Part shown: piece by piece, positions 16,675 to 24,956 of the stretch
Layout: each line of letters starts with the position of its first letter
How positions within the stretch are numbered: position 1 is the stretch's first letter
Assembly: GCA_038237435.1 (NCBI GenBank)
Contig: JBBRYT010000006.1
Span: 1-64,000 of the forward strand
Direction: 5' to 3'
DNA length: 64,000 bases
Origin: JACCTI01 sp038237435
GTDB taxonomy: Bacteria > Verrucomicrobiota > Verrucomicrobiia > Chthoniobacterales > UBA10450
Position numbers and translations under genes: made by a program
Notes under the pieces: generated by a model
Database searches by the model: none
Seen by the model: the letters and a program-made list of their open reading frames with translations, nothing else
What the model was told of the DNA's origin: nothing

Positions 16675-17319
16675 ATGAATTCGATCTTGCTCAACGGTTT
16701 GCTGCTCGGTTGGTCGGTCGCATGGCCGCCGGGGCCAGTGAACGCCGAAATGATTCGACGCGGTGCGCAACCGAGATCGGCCGGCGGCGGATTTTGGGCT
16801 GCGTGGCGCGTCGGACTGGGCGCGTGCACGGGCGACTGTATTTGGGCGCTCGTGGTTTCGGCCGGCGCCGGCGCAATCATGAACACGCCGCGAGTGCGGA
16901 CGATCCTGAGTATCATCAGTTTGGCGCTGCTGCTTTTTCTTGCGATAACATTTTCCATCGGCGCGTGGCGCGCCGCGCGGAAACTAGGACTGGGCGAGGA
17001 GCTTCAAGAAAAACAACGCCGAAGGCTTCCGGGATATTTTCTCGGGTTGAGTTTCGCCCTAACGAGTCCTTGGAACATCGGTTTCTGGCTCGCCGTCATC
17101 GGCAGTCAAAGCGACAAACTCAGCGGCACCTTCTTGAATTCCGTTTTTCTCGCGGGTGCGGTGGTGTGCGGCGCGCTCGCCTGGGGTTTCGTTCTGGCCT
17201 TTGCCGTGAAACTAGGCGCGCGCATTTTTTCCCGACAATCGTGGCAAGTAGCGACGCGGGCCATCACCGCGTTCGTCATGATCTACTTCGCTCTACAACT
17301 CGTTAGGCACTTTCCCTAA
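16675..17319 (+). CDS. LysE/RhtB-type amino acid or metabolite exporter
   Basis: This protein of about 214 residues has five to six membrane helices and the LysE-superfamily opening (LLNGLLLGWSVAWPPGPVNA, in place of the usual PGP...). An ALTSPWNIGFWLAV segment matches the conserved family motif of the fourth helix. These proteins export amino acids or their analogues. The ATG at 16675 is preferred over an overlapping GTG at 16672. Two dispersed-motif copies lie inside: 17058-17066 (Leu-Thr-Ser) and 17299-17307 (Leu-Val-Arg, close to the stop). Confidence 0.85.
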   Translation: MNSILLNGLLLGWSVAWPPGPVNAEMIRRGAQPRSAGGGFWAAWRVGLGACTGDCIWALVVSAGAGAIMNTPRVRTILSIISLALLLFLAITFSIGAWRAARKLGLGEELQEKQRRRLPGYFLGLSFALTSPWNIGFWLAVIGSQSDKLSGTFLNSVFLAGAVVCGALAWGFVLAFAVKLGARIFSRQSWQVATRAITAFVMIYFALQLVRHFP

Positions 17320-17322
17320 GAG

Positions 17323-19065
17323 CTAGCTCTTCTTTCCTTTCGGGGCCGGCTTACGCGCGAAGACGTTCTTCAAAGTCTGTCCGATTTTCCCCAGCGTCGA
17401 TTCGGGCGGCTTCGCTTTCGCGTGCGACTTCGAATGCGTTTGTTCTCGCATCTGAAACGCGACGAGAACTGATCCGTTATTGTCGATCGCAACGGTTTGC
17501 GTGCGATCAGCTCGATCGGGATAACGGGCGGTTAGTTGTTGTTTGCCGAGCGGTAGATCGACAGCCAGCGGAGTTTTGCCTAACGAGTGGTTGCCGAGGA
17601 AAATTTCCGCGCCCTCCGGCGCGCTGGTGATGTTAGCTGTGCCGTGCGGAAAGGTGTATTCGACCGGTAAGGTTTCACCCGAGTCTAACGAGACCTCAGT
17701 TCGATCATCCGGCCAGCCTTCGTTGTGAAAGAAAAGTGTGTAGCGTCCCGGCGGAAGATCTTCTACGGATTCGGGCGCGGTGCCTCCACGGAGCGGTTGC
17801 GCCGCAGGGGCGACTTTGCCCGCAATAACTCCAGAATAAATGGCGAAGCTCGCACCGGCTGGCGTGGTAGTTAACGCAACCGAAGCATTCTTGATTTCCG
17901 TAAATGACGCGGGCGCGGGCGTTGTCACAACGCTCGGATTTTCCGCCGGCTCAGTCTTGCGCAATTCCAAGGCATAACCATCGGGCACGGCGACGTTCAC
18001 CTCCTTTTGCACCGCCGCGGCCTCGTGGCGCGACGGACGAAGTGCAATCACCGCCGCGGCGATGAGCGCGACAATTCCCGCGGCTGCGCCAACAATGCGC
18101 GCATGCGTGAGCGAGCTCATGAGCGCGCGCATTTTTGATTCCTGTTGCGCTGCCGCGAGTCGAATAGTTCCCCCCAAACGCAACCGACGCGCGAGGTCCG
18201 CCGGATTACGCGGACGATGCTCGGGATTCTTTTCCAAACATGAGGCGATCGCTTCTTCCCAATATTTCGGAACCGCTTCGCCTGCGATGCCGAGCTGTTC
18301 GCGACGCTCGGCCACCCATGGCGCAACGACTTCGCGCACTTGCGTTGAGACATCGCCGCCGAAAAATGGCGGTTTGCTCGAAAGCAATTCGTAGAGCGTC
18401 GCGCCGACCGCGTAGATGTCGTCCGAGGGCGACGGATCTGCGCCCATTATCTGCTGCGGGCTCATGTAATTGAGGGTGCCGCTCGATGTGTTGACACTGA
18501 CGAAACTCATCGACTCGCGAATGGTGCAGGCGATGCCGAAATCGGTCACCTTCAATTCCATGCGGCTGTTCACCATCAGGTTCGATGGTTTGAGATCGCG
18601 ATGAATCAGCCGTGCGGAATCATGCGCATAAGCAAGCGCGTCGCAAAGTGAAGTCACCCACGGGGCGATTTCGCTGACGGCAAAACATTTGGCGCGTTTC
18701 TGGACACGGAGCGAGGAAAGAGTCGCGCCATCGACGTATTCCATGGAAATTGCCGCGGCGTGTTCGTCTTCGATGAAGTCGAAAATGCGCACGATGTTCG
18801 GATGGGTCAGTAAAAGGCTCTTGCGCGTCTCGCGTTTCAAATCCTCCTGCGCAGATGGATCGAAACAGACCGATTCGGGCACGAGCTTCAAGGCGACGAG
18901 CTGTTCCAGCCGATCGTCGCGCGCCAGCCAAACAATGCCCATCCCGCCGCGGCCGAGAACTTTTTGCAAGGTGAAGCGATTGAAAAGCTTCGTGCCGCCG
19001 ACCACGCCGCGCATCGTCTGCCCGAAGTCGGCATCTTCTTCTTCGCGGACAGGTTCGGCAGGCAT
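17323..19065 (-). CDS. Membrane serine/threonine protein kinase with PEGA domains
   Basis: The start ATG at 19063-19065 (MPAEPVREEEDADFGQ) gives 580 residues. The cytoplasmic kinase domain is complete: LGRGGMGIVWLA (P-loop), VALKLV (ATP-binding Lys), HRDLKPSNLMV (catalytic loop), DFGIA (Mg-binding), and GTLNYMSPQQ (activation segment). One membrane helix follows near residue 315 (IVGAAAGIVALIAAAVIAL), then an external part with PEGA-like repeats (ITSAPEGAEIFLGNHSLGKT). It diverges by 71 bases from an FHA-domain gene and a cyclase gene, a natural signalling partnership because FHA domains bind phosphothreonine. Two copies of the dispersed word lie in the 3' third (17579-17587, with a near copy at 17684). 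Confidence 0.94.
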   Translation of the reverse strand: MPAEPVREEEDADFGQTMRGVVGGTKLFNRFTLQKVLGRGGMGIVWLARDDRLEQLVALKLVPESVCFDPSAQEDLKRETRKSLLLTHPNIVRIFDFIEDEHAAAISMEYVDGATLSSLRVQKRAKCFAVSEIAPWVTSLCDALAYAHDSARLIHRDLKPSNLMVNSRMELKVTDFGIACTIRESMSFVSVNTSSGTLNYMSPQQIMGADPSPSDDIYAVGATLYELLSSKPPFFGGDVSTQVREVVAPWVAERREQLGIAGEAVPKYWEEAIASCLEKNPEHRPRNPADLARRLRLGGTIRLAAAQQESKMRALMSSLTHARIVGAAAGIVALIAAAVIALRPSRHEAAAVQKEVNVAVPDGYALELRKTEPAENPSVVTTPAPASFTEIKNASVALTTTPAGASFAIYSGVIAGKVAPAAQPLRGGTAPESVEDLPPGRYTLFFHNEGWPDDRTEVSLDSGETLPVEYTFPHGTANITSAPEGAEIFLGNHSLGKTPLAVDLPLGKQQLTARYPDRADRTQTVAIDNNGSVLVAFQMREQTHSKSHAKAKPPESTLGKIGQTLKNVFARKPAPKGKKS

Positions 19066-19136
19066 GTCGCGGTACAAAAAGCACGGGGCATGCCCTCTCC
19101 TGCTTCTGGCATGCATTCGGCTTTATTCGTCTGGCA

Positions 19137-19502
19137 ATGACGAATGCGGATCGAACCGCCTGGCTGGAAGTAAACGATCGGCAGTTTCCGCTCGTTGGTC
19201 GCACGTTCTCGCTCGGTCGCGCGAAGGACAACAACGTCGTTCTCACTTCGGCGAAGGTTTCGCGGCGTCACGCGCTCGTGCATGCGCAGGGCGACGCAGA
19301 ATTTTCCTTAGTCGATCTCGGCAGCAGCAACGGCACTCATCTGAACGGCCGCCGTGTCGTGCAGCCAATCACTTTGCAACCCGGCGACGTCATTCAGATT
19401 GGCGAGCAAAGTTTGGTTTTTCGTTATGAACTGGATGGCGCAACGGACGAGAATACCTACGCGACTGAGCCGCAGTTAACCGTTCGCGACGTGCGTGAGT
19501 GA
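19137..19502 (+). CDS. FHA domain protein
   Basis: This 121-residue protein is made almost entirely of one forkhead-associated domain: FPLVGRTFSLGRAKDNNVVL, KVSRRHALVH and LVDLGSSNGTHLNGRRV. The GR, SRRH and SSNGT residues that contact phosphothreonine are all present. It is expected to dock onto a phosphorylated partner, most likely the divergent serine/threonine kinase. Its TGA stop overlaps the GTG start of the cyclase gene (GTGA at 19499-19502), so the two are translationally coupled. Confidence 0.92.
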   Translation: MTNADRTAWLEVNDRQFPLVGRTFSLGRAKDNNVVLTSAKVSRRHALVHAQGDAEFSLVDLGSSNGTHLNGRRVVQPITLQPGDVIQIGEQSLVFRYELDGATDENTYATEPQLTVRDVRE

Positions 19503-20019
19503 CCTGCTGGTTCCTGCTCATCGACATAGAGAATTTTGTCAGCCTTTCCGCAAACATGGCCACGGATGAGTTAGGACGCACCGTGGGTTCGTGGATCGCG
19601 GAGTGTCGGCGTGCGATCGAAAACACGGCGGCACGGTGAACAAATTTCTCGGCGATGGTTTGCTCGCACATTGGAACGCGCGTTCTACCGAATCGGCAAA
19701 TGTTGCCCTCGCGCTGGAGGCTTTTCGTTCCATGCAACTGCGCGGGCAGCCGGCGTTTCGCATGGCGCTTCATTTCGGCAAAGCCGTCTTCGGTGCGGCC
19801 CATGCCGCCGGCGAAACGACGACGCTTGGACAAGATCTGAATTTTCTCTTTCGCATGGAACGCGTCGCTGCCGCAAACCGCTTTCCCTGCGTGATTAGCC
19901 AAGTCGCGCGCGCGGAATTGTCCCCCGCTTTCGATTGCGAACCGCTCGGCGCATTTCCGCTAAAGGGATTCGAGGGCGAACACGACTTTTTCGGCTACGC
20001 GTCCGATTTCACGAGTTGA
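19499..20019 (+). pseudogene. Class III adenylate/guanylate cyclase domain protein, frameshifted
   Basis: From the GTG at 19499 the frame reads WFLLIDIENFVSLSANMATD, the expected metal-binding start of a class III cyclase domain. It continues to CRRAIENTAAR and a stop at about 19640. The next frame carries on with HGGTVNKFLGDGLLAHW (the second metal/substrate segment), then FRMALHFGKAVFGAAH and LGQDLNFLFRMER, and ends at 20019. In intact family members these are continuous (IEKHGGTVNKFLGDG). A single extra A in the GAAAAC run at 19619-19624 restores the frame, so the gene has a one-base deletion. It is either a true pseudogene or a homopolymer error. With it restored, the kinase-FHA-cyclase cluster would be complete. 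Confidence 0.8.
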
Positions 20020-20094
20020 GTCAGCTTGCAGCTGATTGCATTCGCATTAAAGCTGAGCGCTTTCCCGCTTCGCTTGTCTAACTCTGCTCGCCGT

Positions 20095-21495
20095 ATGATT
20101 GCTCGTTTCTTTTTTCTCTTCGTCACTGTTCTTTCTTTATCGCTCGAAGCGAAGGCTGACTCCTCGCCACCGCCGACGAGTGTTCCGGGTTTCGCCTTCG
20201 TCCGCACCGTTGGTCCGATTTCGGAATACCGATTGGAGAGCAATGGCCTGCAAGTATTGCTCCTACCGGAACATTCGAGTCCGACTTTAACTTTCATGGT
20301 GACCTATCGCGTCGGCTCGCGAAACGAGGTCACCGGAACGACGGGCGCGACGCATCTGCTCGAGCATCTCATGTTTAAAGGCTCGCCGAAGTTTAACGAC
20401 GAGAATCACACGAGCGTGAAGCAGCTCCTCGAGCGCGTCGGTGGAATCTATAACGCGTCGACATCGCTCGATCGCACTAATTACTACGCCAACATCGCGA
20501 GCGAAAATCTCGAAAATTACATGGCGATCGAAGCCGACCGGATGCGCAATCTTTGGTTACGCGAAGCCGATCGCAAACCGGAAATGACCGTGGTGCGGAA
20601 TGAATTTGAGATCGGCGAAAATGATCCGAACCAAGCCTTGGAGAAGGAGCTCTACGCCGCTGCTTACCAGGCGCATCCGTATCATCATTCGACCATCGGT
20701 TGGCGCAGCGACATCGAAAAAGTACCGATCGAAAAGCTGAAAGAATTTTACGACACCTTCTATTGGCCGGACAACGCGACCGCTTCTGTCATCGGCGACT
20801 TCGATCCGGCAGCGGCGCTCGCTTTGGTGAAAAAATATTACGGCGCGTTTCCGAAATCGCCCAAACCGATTCCAGTGGTTTACACCGAGGAACCTGATCA
20901 AACCGGACCGCGTCGCGTAACCGTGCAACGCGCCGGCGAACTCGGTGTCGTCGCGGTTGCCTACAAAGGACCCGCTGGCACCGCGCCCGATCAGGCATCG
21001 ATCGCCATTCTCGACACCATCCTTACTTCGGGAAAAAACAGCCGCTTTTATCGCGCGCTCACCGACAAGAATTTGACCACGAGCGTGGGCATGGATAGCG
21101 GGTTCTTCCATGATCCTTCGCTCGACATTATCTATGCCAGCCTCGCGCCGGGCAGCACGCACGAGCAGATCGAAAAAATCGTCCTCGACGAAGTCGAGCG
21201 CATCAAAAAAGAAGGCGTGACCGATGGGGAGGTTGCATCGGCTGCTGCGCAGATTCTGGCATCGGATGCCTACGGACGAGACGGATCGTTCGCGATCGCG
21301 AGTGTGCTTAATGAATTCATCGCCGCCGGTGATTGGACGCTTTACGTAAACAAAGATGATCTGATCAAGAAGGTCACACCCGCCGAGGTGCAACGCGTGG
21401 CCAACAAATACTTCGTCGAAAATAAAAAAACGACGGGTTGGTTCATTCCTTTAAAACCGGGCGAACAAACTGCCGGTGCAGCTGGCGCGCCTTGA
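20095..21495 (+). CDS. M16 family zinc metallopeptidase (catalytic subunit), secreted
   Basis: The ATG at 20095 gives 466 residues with a signal peptide (MIARFFFLFVTVLSLSLEAK). The inverted zinc motif HxxEH is present in GATHLLEHLMFKGSPKFNDE, and the third ligand lies in VRNEFEIGEND. These are the active-site residues of pitrilysin/insulinase-type peptidases. It is followed after 12 bases by a second M16 protein lacking the zinc motif, the usual catalytic plus non-catalytic pair in Gram-negative genomes. Periplasmic peptide degradation is the likely role. Confidence 0.93.
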   Translation: MIARFFFLFVTVLSLSLEAKADSSPPPTSVPGFAFVRTVGPISEYRLESNGLQVLLLPEHSSPTLTFMVTYRVGSRNEVTGTTGATHLLEHLMFKGSPKFNDENHTSVKQLLERVGGIYNASTSLDRTNYYANIASENLENYMAIEADRMRNLWLREADRKPEMTVVRNEFEIGENDPNQALEKELYAAAYQAHPYHHSTIGWRSDIEKVPIEKLKEFYDTFYWPDNATASVIGDFDPAAALALVKKYYGAFPKSPKPIPVVYTEEPDQTGPRRVTVQRAGELGVVAVAYKGPAGTAPDQASIAILDTILTSGKNSRFYRALTDKNLTTSVGMDSGFFHDPSLDIIYASLAPGSTHEQIEKIVLDEVERIKKEGVTDGEVASAAAQILASDAYGRDGSFAIASVLNEFIAAGDWTLYVNKDDLIKKVTPAEVQRVANKYFVENKKTTGWFIPLKPGEQTAGAAGAP

Positions 21496-21507
21496 TCGAT
21501 TGTTCCT

Positions 21508-22833
21508 ATGAAATCCTTTTCTGTTCTTTTGATACCTCTCCTCGCCTCTTCGACCAACTACTCGTTAGGCGCAATTGCCGACAAAGTAGCGCGTGAAAAA
21601 ATCGCCGGCATCGATGTCATCGCTTATCGCACCGACATTAAAGATGTCGTGACGTTTCGCGGCTCATTCCCGGCCGGCGACAGCTTGGCGCCGAAAGAAA
21701 ACATCGCCATCCCGACCCTTGTCGGCGACATGCTCGACAAAGGCACCACCAAGCAAAACAAATTCGAAATCGCGCAGAAGCTCGACAGCATCGGCGCGAA
21801 AATCGGCTTCTCCGTCGGCGGCGTCATGACTGAGTTCCGCGGCAAATGTCTGCGCAAAGATTTGCCGCTCGTTCTTTCGATCCTGGCGGAAGAGCTGCGC
21901 ACGCCCGCTTTTTCGGAAGAAGAATTCGGCAAATTAAAGAAACAACTGGTGGGTGATCTGCAGCGCGCGCAGGAAAGCACCGACTTCCGCGCCAACGAGG
22001 CTTTTTCCGAAAGTGTGTTCCCGGTCGGTCATCCAAATTACGAACCACCCACGAAGGATTTCATCGCGGCGCTGGAAACGGCCAAGCTGGACGACCTGAA
22101 AAAATTCCACAGCGATTTTTATGGTCCCGTTCAGGCGACCTTAGTCGCGGTCGGTGACATCGATGTGGCCACGTTGAAGAGCGAGGTAGCGAAAGCATTT
22201 GAAGGCTGGAGCGGCGGCAAAGTTCGCCCGGATTTTGGGAAAGCGGATTTGCCTAACGAGAAGAAGGAACAAACGATTGCGATGGCGGACAAGCCGAGCG
22301 TGACGGTCTTTCTCGGTCAGCCGACAGGTTTGCGTTATCGCGAAGCGGATGCACTCGCCTTGCGCGTCGGGACCGCTGTTCTCGGCTCGGGATTTACCGG
22401 ACGCTTGATGGCGACGGTGCGCGACAAGGAAGGACTGACCTACGGAATCGGTGCGGGCATGGACGGTGATGCGATGGTCGATGGCGAATGGCGCATCTCG
22501 GCTAATTTCGCTCCGCAGTTGCTCGACAAAGGTGTCGCTGCCACCAAACGCGAATTGGACGCTTGGTGCGACAAAGGTGTCACGGCGGCGGAATTGGATC
22601 GCGTGAAAAGCAATGTCGTTGGCGCGTTCAAGGTCGGTCTAACTACTACTGATGGATTGGCCACTGCGCTGCTCACCGCTATTCATCGCGGTTACGATGT
22701 TTCGTGGCTCGACGAATATCCGAAACGAATCGCTGCGCTTTCTCTGGATGAAGTGAATGCCGCGATCAAAAAACATCTGCGTCCGGACAAGATGATTCTG
22801 ATCAAAGCCGGCAGCGTCCCGCCCGCCGGGTAA
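21508..22833 (+). CDS. M16 family peptidase-like protein (non-catalytic partner), secreted
   Basis: This 441-residue protein has a signal peptide and the M16 fold (VTFRGSFPAGDSLAPKENIA ... LVGDMLDKGT ... AEELRTPAFSEEEFGKLKKQ). HxxEH is replaced by LVGDM, so zinc cannot be held in the usual way. Such subunits shape the chamber of the heterodimer. The C-terminal half keeps the family's R/Y pair region (GSGFTGRLMATVRDKEGLTY). Two exact copies of the dispersed word lie inside: 21561-21569 (Ser-Leu-Gly, just after the signal peptide) and 22252-22260 (Pro-Asn-Glu). Confidence 0.92.
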   Translation: MKSFSVLLIPLLASSTNYSLGAIADKVAREKIAGIDVIAYRTDIKDVVTFRGSFPAGDSLAPKENIAIPTLVGDMLDKGTTKQNKFEIAQKLDSIGAKIGFSVGGVMTEFRGKCLRKDLPLVLSILAEELRTPAFSEEEFGKLKKQLVGDLQRAQESTDFRANEAFSESVFPVGHPNYEPPTKDFIAALETAKLDDLKKFHSDFYGPVQATLVAVGDIDVATLKSEVAKAFEGWSGGKVRPDFGKADLPNEKKEQTIAMADKPSVTVFLGQPTGLRYREADALALRVGTAVLGSGFTGRLMATVRDKEGLTYGIGAGMDGDAMVDGEWRISANFAPQLLDKGVAATKRELDAWCDKGVTAAELDRVKSNVVGAFKVGLTTTDGLATALLTAIHRGYDVSWLDEYPKRIAALSLDEVNAAIKKHLRPDKMILIKAGSVPPAG

Positions 22834-22880
22834 TCGCGTTCCGCGAATCTCCGTCAGGCGTCGGACGGTCGAAATTTCGT

Positions 22881-23024
22881 CTAGTCCTCATGCTTGAGAC
22901 CCAAGCCTGCGACTTCAGCGCGAATCGCCAATTTAGTATCTGCGGTTATTCCAAATATCGTTACTCGATCTGGAAATTCAGAAAGTAAATCATCGAATGG
23001 TCCGACCAGCTGCGATCGGCCCGG
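22881..23024 (-). pseudogene. Remnant of an unknown gene (C-terminal fragment)
   Basis: A 47-codon minus-strand stretch without its own start reads QLVGPFDDLLSEFPDRVTIF, then GITADTKLAIRAEVAGLGLK and HED, followed by a stop. The amino acid composition and regular hydrophobic pattern look like genuine protein, but an in-frame stop precedes it at 23025-23027. I cannot name the family. It is read as the decayed end of a lost gene. Confidence 0.3.
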
Positions 23025-23049
23025 TTATTGCTAATTACAGGGTCGGAAA

Positions 23050-23289
23050 ATGAACAGCCATCTCCAACCCTGTCCGTTCAGTCATTCACAGGACGCCGAT
23101 TTGACCGCTCCGTTACGAAAAGCCCTGGACCAAAAATACGGACAGGTCATTGACGCGGCGCGCAAACATTGGGAACGGAATTTAGGCGGCAAAGATCCGA
23201 GTGATGCGTGCGTGCGTGTGCGCATTTCCGGCAACACACTCGCGTCCCCGCGTCCGAGTTTTCGGCGGGTTCTGGCCTACGGATTGTAA
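23050..23289 (+). CDS. Doubtful small open frame
   Basis: This 79-codon frame has an ATG at 23050 preceded by AGGGTCGG, a passable ribosome-binding tract. The product (MNSHLQPCPFSHSQDADLTA...) contains a plausible helix (LRKALDQKYGQVIDAARKHW) but no recognised domain, signal peptide or membrane segment. It could be a real small gene or chance. Confidence 0.3.
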   Translation: MNSHLQPCPFSHSQDADLTAPLRKALDQKYGQVIDAARKHWERNLGGKDPSDACVRVRISGNTLASPRPSFRRVLAYGL

Positions 23290-23369
23290 GGCGAATCTTC
23301 GCCTAACGAGTAGTCGCGTGGATGCTGCGGCGCTTGACGAGATAGATTTCCCGAAATCTCTTCGTCCGG

Positions 23370-23747
23370 ATGTCACGCTTCATCCTTTTCACGATCATTG
23401 CGCTCGCCCTCACTTCTTGCGCCGGAAATCGACATTTCCGCTCGACCAATCGAAATGAATCCGTCCCCCGCTATCTCGAGCTGGCGAACGCCCAATCAAT
23501 CGCCACCTTTCATTTCCCGGCCGGCATCTACTCATTAGACTCGACCGACGACGACGGCTATTACTACCGCTCCTTCGGTCGCGTGGTGGAACATTCTTTC
23601 GCCGGACCGACGACGCAGAACGCCGGTATTTTTGTCGGCAAACGAAAACGCGAAGTTCGCGGCTATGTCATTTGGGGCGGCGGTCGAACAAAAATCGGTA
23701 ACTTGTCGCGCGCACGTGTTAGCTACCGCGACTCGATTACTCGTTAG
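23370..23747 (+). CDS. Small lipoprotein of unknown function
   Basis: This 125-residue protein has a lipoprotein signal peptide (MSRFILFTIIALALTSCAG; lipobox LTSC with Cys near residue 17). The mature part contains IATFHFPAGIYSLDSTDDDG, then YYYRSFGRVVEHSFAG and a C-terminal GYVIWGGGRTKIGNLSRARV. This is beta-rich and resembles small membrane-attached proteins of soil Verrucomicrobiota and Acidobacteria, without an assigned role. The TAG stop is provided by CTCGTTAGG at 23740-23748. It is convergent with the DmpA gene. Confidence 0.75.
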   Translation: MSRFILFTIIALALTSCAGNRHFRSTNRNESVPRYLELANAQSIATFHFPAGIYSLDSTDDDGYYYRSFGRVVEHSFAGPTTQNAGIFVGKRKREVRGYVIWGGGRTKIGNLSRARVSYRDSITR

Positions 23748-23759
23748 GCGAGCCGGCTC

Positions 23760-24956
23760 TTACTTCGCTACGCGATTATACTTCGCGAGCAGCTCGCGCA
23801 CGCGCTCATGAGGCAAGGCCGGCACCTGGTGATTGTCGCGGCCCGTCATGTCGCGATTCGCCACCAAAGCATTAAGGATCGCTTCTTCAACCGCCTGCAC
23901 AGTTCCGGTAAAAAGCGGATCCATCAGATCGTTCGGAATGGTCTCGACCGCGTGCGTTGTTTTCGCCGGATCGGCCGCGGTCGGATTGGCGGTGGAGAAG
24001 GCGAGAAACAAATCGCCCGAACCATTTCCCGAAACGCTGCCGGTGCGTGCCAGGCCTAAGGAAGCGCGCCGCGCCAGACGCTTGAGTTGGTTTGGTAACA
24101 ACGGCGCGTCAGTCGCAACCACAATGATGATTGACCCCGCTTCTTCTTTGTAAACTGCGCCGGGAATTTCTTTACCGACCGGCACGCCAGCAACCATCAG
24201 CTGCGGTCGTCGTCCGCAATTCGCCTGCACAAACGCGCCGACTGTGAAACTTTTCGGCGCCGTTTCCTTTTCGCCTTTAATTTCAATTTTCCGCGAAGCC
24301 GTTCCGCTCCCGCCTTTGAACTCGTAACAAATCATTCCAGTGCCGCCGCCGACACTGCCTTCTTCGATCGCGCCGCCGTGCGCCGAATCAAGCGCGTGCG
24401 CCACATCCTCGGCCTTCACGTGAAATCCATTCACGTCGTTCAGCCAGCCGTCCCACGTTTCCGCGACCACTGGCAGACTCCACCAATAACCGGTGTTATC
24501 CGCCGCACCGTGCGCGAGGCGCCAGGCAATTGTCGCGTCTCGCGCCACACCGACACTATGCGTGTTCGTGATCACAATCGGCCCTTCCAGAAAGCCGCTT
24601 TCTTCCAGCCATGCGGTCCCAGTCATCTCGCCATTTCCGTTTAAACTGAAAACGCCGGCGTAAACAGGATCGTTCAACGAATCGCGACCGCGCGGAATGA
24701 TCGCGGTCACACCGGTGCGCACAGGGCCTTTTCCGACTTCGAGTTTCCCCTCACCGCTGATCAACGTCGTGTAACCAACTTCCACGCCGACGATATCGGT
24801 GATGGCGTTGAGCGGGCCGGTTGTTCCATCAAACGGAACGCCGAGTGCGCGGGCGCGCATGGTTTGTAGCGGCGGAGGCGAAGTCTGCGGTTCACGCGCA
24901 AAAATCTGCGCGAGCGGGAACATCAAAAAAAATAGAGCGGCCGCGACACGTATCAC
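23760..24956 (-). CDS. DmpA-type P1 family aminopeptidase, secreted
   Basis: This 398-residue protein has a signal peptide and the P1 (DmpA/BapA) N-terminal-nucleophile fold. It shows RALGVPFDGTTGPLNAITDI, VEVGYTTLISGEGKLEVG, GVTAIIPRGRDS, and the self-cleavage region SVSGNGSGDLFLAFSTANP, where the serine after NG (near residue 312) is the expected nucleophile. Relatives release D-amino acids or beta-amino acids from peptides and amides. With the N-acyl-D-amino-acid deacylase at 5.4 kb, it hints at D-amino-acid peptide turnover, though the genes are not linked. Its start overlaps the stop of the upstream oxidoreductase gene by four bases (24953-24956), so they form an operon. Confidence 0.9.
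   Translation of the reverse strand: MIRVAAALFFLMFPLAQIFAREPQTSPPPLQTMRARALGVPFDGTTGPLNAITDIVGVEVGYTTLISGEGKLEVGKGPVRTGVTAIIPRGRDSLNDPVYAGVFSLNGNGEMTGTAWLEESGFLEGPIVITNTHSVGVARDATIAWRLAHGAADNTGYWWSLPVVAETWDGWLNDVNGFHVKAEDVAHALDSAHGGAIEEGSVGGGTGMICYEFKGGSGTASRKIEIKGEKETAPKSFTVGAFVQANCGRRPQLMVAGVPVGKEIPGAVYKEEAGSIIIVVATDAPLLPNQLKRLARRASLGLARTGSVSGNGSGDLFLAFSTANPTAADPAKTTHAVETIPNDLMDPLFTGTVQAVEEAILNALVANRDMTGRDNHQVPALPHERVRELLAKYNRVAK

Larger units (their letters stand above)
22834..23369. other. Gene-poor stretch with fragmentary coding traces
   Basis: These 536 bases separate the M16 pair from a lipoprotein gene. They contain a protein-like minus-strand fragment (22881-23024), a doubtful plus-strand frame of 79 codons (23050-23289) and one exact copy of the dispersed word (23302-23310). 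I see no tRNA or clear terminator. Confidence 0.4.

Noticed and set aside
20557..21393. 278-codon minus-strand frame opposite the M16 peptidase
   Set aside because: The plus-strand gene has clear catalytic motifs and a signal peptide; the antisense product looks random.
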